A stretch of DNA of 64,000 nucleotides from Medicago truncatula (Eukaryota > Streptophyta > Magnoliopsida > Fabales > Fabaceae), in assembly GCF_003473485.1 (NCBI RefSeq), contig NC_053042.1:49563762-49627761 (forward strand), given 5' to 3'. The translations under genes and the position numbers were made by a program. This document shows positions 24,443-35,275 of the stretch, in pieces; within the stretch, counting starts at the first letter, position 1, and each line of letters begins with the position of its first letter. Below the pieces are notes generated by a model, which saw nothing but the letters and a program-made list of their open reading frames with translations, had not been told where the DNA came from and searched no databases.

Positions 24443-26119
24443 TGAATTTCCCAAGAAAAATAAAAGAAAAGACTACAGAAGTTGAATTTAATTTTTTTAT
24501 TTAAAGTTTGTACAAATAAAAAAATATTAAAATTGAAGCTATTTTTATATATCTAATTTATTTTTTTATTAAATAAATTTAAGGCAAGAGGATGATTACA
24601 GAAGGGAAAACCTACACTTAATTTATCTTACAATATAATTTTACATTGAGATAAATGAGTAATTTTTTAGAAGTTAATATATATAATATAACTATGATAT
24701 ATCGATTGTTGAAATGTGTTTAAACTATCAAACTTTGCTAATTTGGTGGGGAGGGCTTCAAAGAGTGAAAAATATAGAAAAAATTTGAGAAACTTTCACC
24801 TTTTTTGAAGTAGTAATCTTTTTTAGAGAATGATAAATAATGTTTATGATTATTTTATTGTTAATTGTAATAGATAAAGAAAACTACCTCTTTCAGCATC
24901 TTTGGTTTGGATTTTTTCATCCAAAAATGTCTTCATTTCTCAATATAAATAACACATGTAATAAATAGATAAGAATAAATTTAAATATTAAAAAAAATGT
25001 AACAAACACGATCTGAAGATATATGTTTTTTTTCTTTTATCATATAAAAAGTGTAACAAACTAGATGAATATATTTACACTTATTTTTTCATTATCTCAA
25101 TCATACCCTCAAACAATTTTTTCTATAATAAAGATTGTTGTTAGTGTCATTAAAAAAAAAAGAATTTAAATTATATTTTTTTGTTATATTGTTGGTTTCA
25201 TTGAAATAGATAATCATGGTTAGTTTGCTTTGTTATAACTTGAAAACAACAAAGAATTATATTTTTAGTTTTAATCAAAATCAAAATTTCATAAAACAAA
25301 CTACGTTTGTAATTTTCAAACGATAGTGTAATAAAAAGAGCGGAAAGACGGGCACGTGAAAAAGAAAATCATAATTTTTTTGTTTAATTCTTTAATGTAA
25401 TCCAAGACATTAAAAGACCGTTGATTATGTTTCCTCGTAGAATCACAATGAATTAAATAGTATTAAAATCAATAAATATTAATAATGACAATTTAAGGTT
25501 TTTGTAAAAAAATAAAAAATTAAGGTTTGAAGTTTCCTCGGCAGTTAACTACCGAAGTTTTCCTCGGTAGTTAACTACAGCCGGTTTATGAATTCCTCGA
25601 CAATTAACTGCAAAAAAGATATTTTAATATTTTACTAGTGTTTCTCAGCCTTATCAAATGTGTCATCAACAATTTTCGACAAAACCTTAGACTAGACTAT
25701 GCCTCAAGTAATAACAAATAACTTTACTCTTTTTTTTTAGGGATCAAATACTGAACTTGTTAGTTGTATCTTTTCAATATTGAGAGGTTAAAAGAGTCTT
25801 ATAATTAGGGACGGAGGTAGTATGTGTCATCCATCCTAAACACGTGTTATTTTTTGAAGAATAGATTCCCAATGGAATTTAAGAGTGTTTATTAATGCCA
25901 CTGTCACACACTATGCGTTTCCTCAATATATTCAAGAACAGTGAATCTTGGCATATTGTTGGATGCAACTTTGATGTCCTTGAACAAAATAATTTTATGT
26001 GCAAAAGTGTCTTTAATTTTTGTGTATTATATATTATTATAAATAGAGTAGTTTCAATTACGTGAGAACATTTATCAAATCAAATTGTTGTAGCTTCTAA
26101 CAAGTGAAGATAGGTGTCA
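24443..26119 (+). other. AT-rich intergenic region and promoter of GMC copy 2
   Basis: 24443-25500 is very AT-rich with nothing recognised. At 25540-25620 lie three CGGTAGTTAACTACCG-like palindromes of the family at 58680 and 59415. 25800-25820 has a worn Stowaway-like end (GGGACGGAGGTAGTA). 25854-26119 is homologous to the promoter of GMC copy 1. Confidence 0.5.
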
Positions 26120-29100
26120 ATGGATTGGTTCTTGGCACAATTTATATGGGTAATTCTTGCTGGAAGCTTGTTATTTAATGCCTTATCTTATTCTTATAAA
26201 GGTATAATGCTTTGTAGTTTGTTGAATTTGAAGTAGTTTTTCTTTTTTTTAAATGTTTTAAAAAATTAGAGTCACTTTATATCATCATCAAATTGATCTT
26301 ATCAGTATAGAAGTTGATTTCTTCAACCTTTTAGTCAAAGAATTTGAGAATAGAAAATGAGAGGAACAATTTTTTTTTATTTTTTATTATAAGGTAGTTA
26401 TGTAGCGTCTCTTTGAATCTCTTTTGATGTTATGAGTCATTTTATGTGATCTTTATTTTTTTTCTTCTGTGTCAATGCAGCACCAATGTACACATTTATC
26501 AAAGAAGCCACATTTGCTCCTCCAATCTTAACATATGATTATATAGTAATTGGTGGAGGAACATGTGGTTGTCCACTAGCAGCAACACTTTCACAAGGTG
26601 GAAAAGTTTTAGTCCTTGAAAGAGGAGGTTCACCATATACAAATCCAGAACAGATCAACATACATAACTTTGTTAATGCCCTTTTTAATATAAGTCCTTC
26701 ATCATTTTCACAAGTATTCATATCAACCGATGGTGTATACAATACGCGTGCACGTGTCTTAGGCGGCGGTTCTGTCGTGGGTGCTGGATTCTACTCAAGG
26801 GCTAGTTATAAGTACATAAGAGAATTTGGTTGGAATGAAACTTTGGCCAGGAGTTCATACGAGTGGGTTGAAAAGAAGGTTGTTTTTGAGCCTTCAATGC
26901 TTCAATGGCAATCAGCAGTTAGGGACGGTTTACTTGAAGCAGGGATTTTGCCTTACAACGGTTTTACATTTGATCATGTATATGGGACTAAGGTTGGAGG
27001 GACAATTTTCGATAAGGAAGGTCATAAACACACTGCAGCTGATTTGTTAGAGTATGCCGATCCAAAGAGAATTTCTGTTTATTTGCATGCCACAGTTCAA
27101 AAGATACTATTCAAGTGGAATGCAGGTATGTAATGTATCTAAGAATACATACGCCTCATTGTTAGCTACTTAGCTTTTTACATCGGATCCAACACTATTG
27201 GTCTTGGTGTGTAACTCAATGAATAGACTCCGATACCATATAGGAAATAGATGAAATTAATTATGACAAGTAGCAAAATTTAATAGTTTTATTAGTTTCT
27301 TTACACAGCCTTAAGCTAACAGTTAAAAAGGAACGAATGTTTGCAACAAAAAAAAGAGACGGAATGGAGGTATTGATGTTTTTGAACTTTTTATTTTGTA
27401 CAGAAAAAGGGAGGCCACAAGCTTATGGAGTGATTTTCAAAGATACATTAGGAATCATACATAGAGCATACATAATCTCCAAAGTGGATAATGAAATAAT
27501 TGTATCAGCTGGTGCAATTGGAAGTCCACAGTTACTGATGCTGAGTGGCATTGGTCCTGCTAACCATCTTAAGGCGCTTGGAATCCAGGTGGTTATGGAT
27601 CAGCCTTTTGTTGGTCAAGGGATGGCAGATAGTCCAAAAAATGTTCTTGTTGTTCCTTCTCCTTTACCAGTAGAACTTTCTGTGATTGAAACTGTGGGAA
27701 TCACTAAGTTTGGTAGCTTCATTCAAGCACTCAGTGGATTGAGCTTTGGTTATTCTTTCTCTGACAAGCTTAGAGGGATTTTTGAATTGTTATCAAACCA
27801 GGTTAGCATCCCTTATGCTCATTTTTAACTATCTGCGTTATGCTTTTATAAATTTGGCTAAGTGTTGCATTAGAATTAAATATAATCTAAAATATTAACC
27901 AATACAAAATGTTTTTGAGTCAAAAAGGCCGTTAAGGTAATGATGAAGCATATAACACATTGCAAATCATGTCATAGCAGGTCATACAAAAGGTGTCTAG
28001 TTTCATATCCATAAATATTCTTTTTATGTTCGCCATACTTCTATTTATAGGCGCTCCTTTCATATTTAAAAGCCGAATGCCAAGGGTCATACCATCCACT
28101 CGGGTTTGAATCTTTTACGGCCGTTGTATGGTCTTGGGGGTTGTCGAGTCATTTAATTTATAGAGAAGATTTCCTTTCTCTCTAAATTTAACTATTCTAT
28201 ACGTCGCTCTACCATGCAGCACACCATACCCCTACTCTTAATATCATGAAGTTAGAATCTTACTTTTATATACTTTTATATCATGACATGAAACTTAATC
28301 TTGAATTTTATTTTCTTCTTGTTTTAAGAGTGGTATATCCTCCAAGTTTAGACCAGAAACTATGGAAAGTTTTGCAGACATAATTAGATCATTAACCAAT
28401 CCAATTTTCAAATTCAAAGGAGGAATGATAGTTGAAAAGGTAATGGGACCACGATCCACAGGTCACCTGGAACTTCTAACAACTAATCCCAATGATAATC
28501 CATCAGTTACCTTCAACTATTTCAAGGATCCAGAAGACTTGAGAATGTGTGTGGAAGGCATGAAAACAATCATAAATGTGATTAACTCAAAAGCATTCTC
28601 AAGATTTCGTTATAAAAACATGCCTATCCAGGCTCTTATAGACTTGATGTTGCTTTTACCAGTGAATTTGAGACCAAAACATCCTAATGCTGCATTTTCT
28701 TTAGAACAATATTGCATTGATACTGTCTCAACAATTTGGCATTATCATGGAGGTTGTCAATCTGGTAAAGTTGTTGATCATAATTATAAGGTCATTGGTG
28801 TGGAAGCTCTTAGAGTTATTGATGGGTCCACTTTTTATCGCACGCCGGGGACTAACCCTCAAGCCACTATAATGATGATTGGAAGGTACCATTGACATAT
28901 ATCAATATATAAAGTTTTGGTCCCCTAATTTTACTTACTCAAGTAAATGGTCTCTGCGTCAACGAAAAGTTTCCACATCGCCATTTTTGGGTCCAAAAAC
29001 TTGAGTGAGGAACCAAAAAACTAGATTTTAAAAAGGAAGATTAATTCGTGAACAAGTAAAAGATATGGGTACCAAAACCGCAATTAAGTCTAATAACTAT

Positions 29101-29200
29101 AGTTTGGGATATCATACACTTATCTTGTCTTATTAGTCTTTTATTAATTTGATGCAGGTATATGGGACAACAGATTATAAATAAAAGATTATCTCAATAG
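26120..29200 (+). CDS. HOTHEAD/mandelonitrile lyase-like GMC oxidoreductase, intact copy
   Basis: Five exons join in phase: 26120-26201, 26481-27125, 27404-27801, 28329-28885 and 29158-29200, giving 574 residues, a normal family length. All introns are GT-AG. Exon 1 is a signal peptide ([19 protein letters not shown]), so the product is probably secreted. An FAD-binding GGGTCG lies at 52-57, followed by the GMC signatures [18 protein letters not shown] and [16 protein letters not shown]. The C-terminal active-site block is [13 protein letters not shown] (His 513 and 515), then [13 protein letters not shown] with Asn 551. GMC flavoproteins oxidise alcohols; plant relatives include HOTHEAD (cutin, organ fusion) and Prunus mandelonitrile lyase. 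Asn rather than His at 551 fits HOTHEAD-like members better than true hydroxynitrile lyases. GGSVVG has Gly where Asn is usual. The substrate is unknown. Confidence 0.9.
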
Positions 29201-29335
29201 AGGAACTGAAGTGGTCAATTTCAGGGCATATTTTCCATAGCTCCTTATTTGTACTATTTTCATTTGTATGAACTATGATGATTATGTAATTTCCAACATG
29301 TTAAAACATTTTTAAAGAAACAGAATAGGACTTAA

Positions 29336-29343
29336 GGATATGC
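29336..29343. promoter_or_regulatory. P1BS-like PHR1 site (distal)
   Basis: GGATATGC matches the palindromic PHR1 site GNATATNC, 345 bp upstream of the MIR399 duplex. It lies only ~140 bp past the GMC stop codon. Confidence 0.5.
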
Positions 29344-29524
29344 TTTGCACATTCATAAAATGGAAGAAGCATCTAACTTTTGCAAACTTGTCCCCATTTT
29401 TCTCTAAAGCATGTGAAGGGAGAATTTATTGCTTTGAAAGAGCATTTTCTAGACTAAGGTACAGAGAGGGTATATAAATTATAAATTATCTATTCATAGA
29501 ATGACCTTCAAAACCCTTGGTGAA

Positions 29525-29532
29525 GAATATTC
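29525..29532. promoter_or_regulatory. P1BS-like PHR1 site (middle)
   Basis: GAATATTC fits GNATATNC. It is 18 bp before a third site and 80 bp before the proximal TATA-like box. Confidence 0.5.
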
Positions 29533-29549
29533 ATAGCATAACCCTCAAA

Positions 29550-29557
29550 GCATATCC
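29550..29557. promoter_or_regulatory. P1BS PHR1 site (proximal)
   Basis: GCATATCC fits GNATATNC. The adjoining AGCATAACCCT phrase recurs beside the P1BS site at 34108, so the two MIR399 promoters share ancestry. PHR1-type MYB factors activate MIR399 under phosphate starvation (established in Arabidopsis). Confidence 0.7.
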
Positions 29558-29604
29558 TTTTGGTTATTGGTTTATTCCATGTCATGTGCTTAAGGCGAAG
29601 TTGT

Positions 29605-29611
29605 TATAAAT
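29605..29611 (+). promoter_or_regulatory. Probable TATA box for first MIR399
   Basis: TATAAAT lies 48 bp after the proximal P1BS and ~60 bp before the hairpin, close to the spacing at the second locus. An alternative TATATAAA occurs at 29471, which would place two P1BS sites inside the transcript. Confidence 0.45.
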
Positions 29612-29661
29612 GATAATGCTCATAGAATTAATGTGTTGTGCCAAAAGAAGATGTGGTGAAG

Positions 29662-29771
29662 AGTAAGCAAATCAGCTATAGGGCTTCTCTTTCTTGGCAG
29701 GAAATTATCATGACCATTCCATCATGTGTCTTGCCAAAGGAGAGTTGCCCTGTTGCTGTTTTAGCTTAATG
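29662..29771 (+). ncRNA. MIR399: miR399 precursor, locus 1
   Basis: The mature strand at 29732-29752 starts TGCCAAAGGAGAG and ends TTGCCCTG, matching a known miR399 form. The opposite arm at 29681-29701 (GGGCTTCTCT then TTCTTGGCAGG) pairs with it leaving 2-nt 3' overhangs. Unpaired positions are one A/C and two T/T, with two G-T wobbles. Outside the duplex the stem continues (AAGC-AAAT-CAGC against GCTG-TTTT-AGCTT), and the loop is about 30 nt. In plants miR399 guides cleavage of PHO2/UBC24 mRNA in its 5' UTR and so raises phosphate uptake and transport. Upstream P1BS sites fit phosphate-starvation control. Transcript ends are not defined. Confidence 0.95.
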
Positions 29772-30684
29772 TGTATTCATCTTCTATATGTTATGTTTTT
29801 TTAAAAAATGTTAGATGCAGGGGTCGAACTCTGAACCTTTTTCCGAGTACGCCTTCAACGTATCAATCTATTCGCTATGTTATTCATGTCCATCTGATAC
29901 TTTCTTCTTCTTTATGATTTGCATTTTACAATGTTTGTCAAAGGAAGCAAGTAAATGGGAAAGTATTGAAACTATTGAAGTTTAAAAATGTAACACCACA
30001 GTTTCATTCCCTTTCTATTTTCAGCTCAAATTAGTATTGAAATGGAGAACAGTTTTTAAAATGTAGTTTTTTCCCTTCAATTTTCTGTAATTAGGATTAC
30101 ATTAAGCAAAATATATATAAACAATCACAAATTAGTTTTATTCGATAATCAGTGTTAGTGGCCTAAAATAATTAAAAGTAGGTAATGTAACCTTCTCCGC
30201 CATGGCTGCAAATCGGTTTCTAGGCCTTTATTACAATGTTTTGAAGCTAGGCGTGTTGACAAAACTTCAAAAAATGCATGACATTAAAGTGGTCCTATTC
30301 TTGCAAGTCAATGGTTTCAATTGCACTGGATGTTGTTGAACATAACTAACTATGCGTAGTTTTGTCTTTTTACCAAGTTGTATTTAATATTTCAACCATT
30401 TATGACTCTTACCATTACATATCTCTTATTTTGCGTGTCATATACTACTAAATGTGATAAGAACAATTATTTTCTAACGACAGGTTTAAACTCAACTAAA
30501 AAAAGCCAAAATTCCTATGATAATAAACTCGATGAAAATTAAATTGGCTCTCTTTTTCAAAAAATAAATCGGCTCAAAGTTGTCCCAATTAAAAATGTTC
30601 AAAACCGAACAAAATTAATAGAAACACCTCAAACTGAATCAATCCAAATCAAAACTGCAAAAAAATTGCATTTGATAAATATAT
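29772..30684. other. Intergenic, no gene recognised
   Basis: AT-rich sequence following the first MIR399 hairpin; part is presumably the 3' end of its primary transcript. No further hairpin with a miR399 core was found. Confidence 0.45.
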
Positions 30685-30866
30685 GGGTCATGTTAACTTG
30701 TTTCCTAAGGGCACAAGTTAAGAAACTAAAAATGGAATTAAAAAGTAAATTTTGTATTGAAAAGACAAAATTTCAAACTCTTAATATATTGAACGTACAA
30801 TTCCAAAAAAAAATTAATATGTTTAGTTTCTAAACTTGTGCCCAAGGGCACAAGTTAACATTTCCC
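30685..30866. mobile_element. Mutator-like MITE, 9-bp target duplication
   Basis: The ends GGGTCATGTTAACTTG and CAAGTTAACATTTCCC are inverted. The exact 9-mer TAAATATAT lies at 30676-30684 and 30867-30875. Sub-terminal GGGCACAAG/CTTGTGCCC also pairs. It is 182 bp, the same family as 7276-7450. Open frames across it are chance. Confidence 0.92.
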
Positions 30867-31120
30867 TAAATATATTTGGATCAATTTTTGACTCAACTGC
30901 ATGGTATGGTTTGATTTGCGGTTTTTATTTTACCAACCGAACCAAACCAAACAAAACCGCAACAAGAATATTAATCAAACATATGTCACATAGACCAATA
31001 CTCATAAAAATTCAATGGAAATTTTACAAACTGACTTTTTTTTTCTCTTTATAATTGAGACTAGAGCGAGTATTAAGTTTCACAAGCATCAAAGAGGAAG
31101 TTCAACATATCATACAAATA

Positions 31121-32263
31121 AGGATGAGAATAGGACATACCGACTAATAGGGCTCTACCGCCTAGTCTATGATAGGCTCTAGTCAGACTAAATTGTTTTT
31201 AGATAGAGAAGGCTAATGGTTTTTTAAAAAAAAAAAAGTTTATTTAGTTAAAAAAGGTTGAATTACATGTCACAATAAGGTCTTTTAAATTTACCAGATC
31301 AATTTACTTAAGTACTATAACTAAATTTTGTTACTTTTATTATCATATTAGATTTTTTACATTGAATAAATTATAAAAAATTTAACTTTACTTCTTAAAA
31401 AAAAAATTGTTAACTTTATCTATAATTTAAGCCTAATAACCTACATTAAATTTTTCGCATATTAAAATGTATGATTAATTATTGTTTTGGTCCTCTTATT
31501 TTAACCCATTCATAAAATTGACCCACTATTTAAAAAAAATCAGTTTCGGTCTCTTCCGAAAAAAATTGACTAAAAAAAATGATTATGTAATATATTTTAA
31601 ATATATAATTTGATGATGTTTTGTCAAAAAAAAAATGTTATAGAATGATCAACAGTTATAAAATTACAAGGAAACCAAAAAAATTATGTTCTAGCTTCAA
31701 AAAATATTCATTTTTATATATCAATTAATAATATGTAAATATTTAATCCACATGATGATCCTACAATGTCATATCATAGTTCGTGTCATTTAAAATGTAT
31801 CACATTCTTGTTCTTAAGTCAGAAAATTAAGGGAGAGATCAAAACTTGGAGAGTTTAAATTGGGGAAGGGGGTTGAATTCTTTAATTATGCCTAAAATGT
31901 ATTATTATAAATTATAATTGAAATATGATATTACATGAATTTATTAAAAAAAAGTTAGATTCTTTAAAATGTCATATTAAATATCAAAATGAAGTTTAAT
32001 CTCATTTTTTTTGTCTTTTTTTAGGGATTAATCTCATTGGTCCATTAACTCGTTATTTTATTTAAGCATATTACTTATTTAAATACGTTCATATGAAATT
32101 GTTTTTAAGTAGGTTTACAAGTCATACCAGACTTTCAAAAATGATAAACTCAAACATATAAAACTAAGTCTATTACAAACTACAAATCAAGATTTTCGAC
32201 CAAGCTTGGTCTATGTCTTGCAAAAGTTAGTTCGACCTACCCTATTTCACTCCTAATTTCCTG
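31121..32263. mobile_element. Possible non-autonomous DNA element
   Basis: The left edge GGATGAGAATAGGACATACC and the right edge, read in reverse complement (GGAGTGAAATAGGGTAGGTC), look like worn inverted ends around ~1.1 kb of AT-rich non-coding DNA. No target duplication was found, so this is tentative. Confidence 0.35.
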
Positions 32264-32704
32264 TACACTATGAAAAAAAACAAAGACAATTTTTTTATCC
32301 CCTAAAAAAAGACAATTTTTATGTATTTCAAAATATTACCATTTTTCTTTTATTAAGTATGTGTTTGCTTGTAAAAAAATATAATTGATAAATAGTTACT
32401 AATATTATTTTGACTTTGTTTCTTATTAGTTTTTAGAAATGAATTAAACCAACAAAAATCAGTGGATTTAACTCAAGCGGTTAATACGAATCGTTTATGA
32501 GATAACTCAAAATTTAAATCATGATTACAACAATTCTTACTCATATTTTCCACATCTGCATTCCTACCTAACAGAATTACTATAGTCTCATTTCATTTTC
32601 ATAGGGAGAAATTCTTGTATAATCACAAACCCAAATTAAAGTTATTTAGAGACACATTCATAAAATACATATCATTTAGTTATTTCAAAGATACATGATA
32701 TTTA
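32264..32704. other. Intergenic, no gene recognised
   Basis: AT-rich sequence. An AACTCAAGCGGTTAAT phrase near 32470 resembles a pol III A box, but no B box or tail supports a SINE. Confidence 0.35.
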
Positions 32705-32713
32705 ATTATTTTT

Positions 32714-33128
32714 GGTTTAAATGTGTCATTGGTCCCTGCACTTTCATCAGATTTTGGCATTGGTCCCTGCACTTTTTTTTGTTTGACATTGGTCCCTGCA
32801 CTTTGTAAAAATATTGGTATTGGTCTCTCTGTTAACTTTCTGTTAAAAAAAAAAACACAAAACCAACGGAGTGCCACGTGACCCAATCATTTCACGCCAC
32901 GTGGCACCAATATCAATATTTTTACAAAGTACAGGGACTAATATCAATATTTTTACAAAGTGCAGGGACCAATACCAATAGTTTTGTGTTTTTTTTTAAC
33001 AGAAAGTTAATAGAGGGACCAATACCAATATTTTTACAAAGTGCAGGGACCAATTCCAAACAAAAAAAAGTGTAGGAACCAATGCCAAAATCTGATGAAA
33101 GTGCAAAGACTAAAGGCGTATTTAAACC
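32714..33128. mobile_element. Mutator-like MITE with long TIRs, 9-bp duplication
   Basis: The ends GGTTTAAATGTGTCATTGG and its inverted partner finishing TTTAAACC flank 415 bp. ATTATTTTT occurs at 32705-32713 and 33129-33137. The arms contain repeated GGTCCCTGCACTTT blocks and pair over ~150 bp; the centre carries CCACGTG twice in opposite orientation. Short frames here are shadows. Confidence 0.92.
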
Positions 33129-33215
33129 ATTATTTTTTCTTTCATGTTTTTTATATTCATGTGAGTGTGTCTAAATGAATTTTATTTAGTTTGTGTCTAA
33201 GCAAGTCTACCTCTT

Positions 33216-33752
33216 TTTTTTGGTGAAGGTCAAACAAAAAAAAACAAAAGCCAAATAGAAATCGAAAGCATCAAAGTTGAGCAACGAGAGCAGCCCATCA
33301 GGAGGTGTCACCCAAGTTGTTACTCCAAGAGTAGAGTTCCTCCCAACCTAACCTGCACATATATTGCCTTCACGGAGCACATATTTGAACGCCAAACCTG
33401 GGAGATGATCTAACAAACTTGTGATTTTAGCTAGTAAAGAAGCATAAGCATGGAAGGAGTGAGATTGTGTGTCCATAAGTAGGTTTATGATCTCAGTGGA
33501 GTCTGTCTCACACTCAACATGCAACACCAAATTGTTTATCAAAAGAACCAAACCATTATAAATTCCAAACAACTCAGCGATAAGTGCATCGCTGCGACCA
33601 TCATTAGATGAGAATCCAGCCACCTAATTTCCCGCAGCGTCTCGAATCAATTCACCTGAACCGATGACACCAGTTTGATCACAACTGCCATCCACATTGA
33701 GTTTAAATTTATTCAATGGGGGAGCTTTCCATTTGACCTTGCTTGTATTATT
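33216..33752 (-). mobile_element. 5'-truncated LINE with 16-bp target duplication
   Basis: Minus-strand RNase H-like domain: FKLNVDGSCDQTGVIG, then DALIAELFGIYNG, then ECETDSTEIINLL, then YVLREGNICAG, with stops after AAGN and NICAG. The exact 16-mer AGCAAGTCTACCTCTT is present at 33200-33215 and 33753-33768. The element starts (+ strand) in a T-run, the poly-A tail in its own sense. This is the standard signature of target-primed reverse transcription. Confidence 0.93.
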
Positions 33753-33768
33753 AGCAAGTCTACCTCTT

Positions 33769-34107
33769 CCATAGGAATTAATCAACGGTTAAGACAAAAA
33801 AAACATTAACGAATTTTTCAAAGTAAATATACCCTTTGTGAAAAGGATAAAAAAGATGGGGGAAATAACATTTACATCACATGAGGACATGTTGTTGACA
33901 GAACTTACGACCTTGGCAGTGGTCACTCGACACTTCATGTAATGGAGCATCTCTTGATTCTAGCTGTTTCAAGTTCCTTCCTCCTCTACAATTGACAACT
34001 TTAAAAATCTTGAGTGGAGAAATCTTTTTCAAGCTAGATTGTGATACCATCATGAATTCACGACCTTCAAGAATGATCAAATAGTCCATTCAATTCCTTT
34101 AACCTTA
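33769..34107. other. Upstream region of second MIR399
   Basis: Non-coding. A 70-codon minus-strand frame at 33877-34089 has no recognisable domain. Confidence 0.4.
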
Positions 34108-34115
34108 GTATATCC
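34108..34115. promoter_or_regulatory. P1BS PHR1 site, second MIR399
   Basis: GTATATCC fits GNATATNC and is followed by AAAGCATAACCCTTGAG, related to the sequence around 29535-29550. It is 58 bp before the TATA box. Confidence 0.7.
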
Positions 34116-34172
34116 AAAGCATAACCCTTGAGTTTATACCATTTTTTGTGCGTTTAACCCTAGTATGGTGCC

Positions 34173-34182
34173 TATATATAAA
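34173..34182 (+). promoter_or_regulatory. TATA box for second MIR399
   Basis: TATATATAAA lies ~90 bp before the hairpin and 58 bp after the P1BS site. Confidence 0.65.
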
Positions 34183-34260
34183 GTTTTGGAGTGTGAACCT
34201 AATAAAATCAAACCAAACACATTTTATGGAAGAAGCCATGATGAGTAAGATTGCTAATAT

Positions 34261-34436
34261 AGTAAGCAAATCATTCAAAGGGCATATCTCCTTTGGCAGG
34301 TATAATGGGTGGTTGCTAGTTTATTTTACATCTATATTAAAATTTTATGTGTTTATTTATCAAATAAAAAATAAAAAAAACTATCATGGTAAACAACTTG
34401 CCAAAGGAGAGCTGCTCTTTGAGTGTTTAGCTTAGA
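34261..34436 (+). ncRNA. MIR399: miR399 precursor, locus 2
   Basis: The mature strand at 34399-34419 starts TGCCAAAGGAGAG and ends CTGCTCTT. The opposite arm at 34280-34300 (GGGCATATCTCC then TTTGGCAGG) pairs with it leaving 2-nt 3' overhangs, with only two mismatched positions and one G-T wobble. The outer stem (TAAGCAAATCATTC against GAGTGTTTAGCTTA) is related to locus 1, but the loop is much longer (~98 nt, AT-rich). The 3' end TCTT differs from the usual CCTG/CCAG, so pairing with PHO2 sites would be weaker there. A P1BS site and TATA box lie just upstream. The loci are 4.67 kb apart in the same orientation, and DNA transposons and a LINE occupy much of the space between. Confidence 0.93.
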
Positions 34437-35255
34437 CATTGTCTCGCCCTGTGAATTCAATCATCTAAAAGTCTACGATCTTTCCAAAGAAAGGTAACCG
34501 TAAAAGACAATTTTATTTTATTTTGTAACATTTGATTTGTTGCTTTTTAAAATCAAAATTATGTTATTAGCATTCCTCTAGTGTTATTTGAACATCAAAA
34601 TACAAATATCATATGTGACACTATATGTGTTTTATCTTCTTTTTTTTATCTTTTACAACTTACAAGCATTTTAAAAATACATATACAAATCAAAGAACGT
34701 CGTATTTGATATCAAAATTTTGAAGTAAAATTGTCTTCATTGTATGGAATCTGTTATGGACTAGATCTAACATATTATGCAGCACAAGATACACCGGATC
34801 AACACGAAGCAGTACTACGTACCTAGAGTCGAGTTGAGACCTGTGATTCACAACCAGCCGCGACAACGTTGAAGAAGACATTACCCCATGAAGTATGCAT
34901 ATTTTTGCTTTTCAATATCACGTGGAGTACAACATTTTGGAGCTCAAACATAACTAGCCGGGAGCCATTGGAGGAAACCACCTCTTGATATATTGAAATG
35001 TAACGTTGGTGTGGCTTTCATGAACAACAAGGTGGGAATAAACATGTGTTTAAGATATCATGATGGACAGTTTCTAAAGGTCAAAACAATTACTTACTCT
35101 CCATTGTTATCGGGTAAATGAGGGTGATGCTCTTGCTTGGCATCTGTTTAGTGGACTAGTAACTGTGGTTTGATAATGTTATTTTTGAGCTTGATTCAAA
35201 AGTAGTAGTAGATAGTTTTAACAAACCCCTACCTGATTTATCTCGCTTATGATTT
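34437..35255. other. Intergenic, no gene recognised
   Basis: Non-coding, AT-rich; the left part may belong to the second MIR399 transcript. A 63-codon minus-strand frame at 34690-34881 has no recognisable domain. Confidence 0.4.
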
Positions 35256-35275
35256 ATTATTAGAGATTATATATT

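Noticed and set aside
26120..29200. Naming the GMC gene as a true mandelonitrile lyase (cyanogenesis)
   Set aside because: The second active-site His is Asn here, as in HOTHEAD-like proteins, so the hydroxynitrile lyase role is not supported.
32680..33075. Frames with repeated GPMPK/IPIFLQSAGTN-like text
   Set aside because: Produced by GGTCCCTGCAC repeats in the arms of a Mutator-type MITE.
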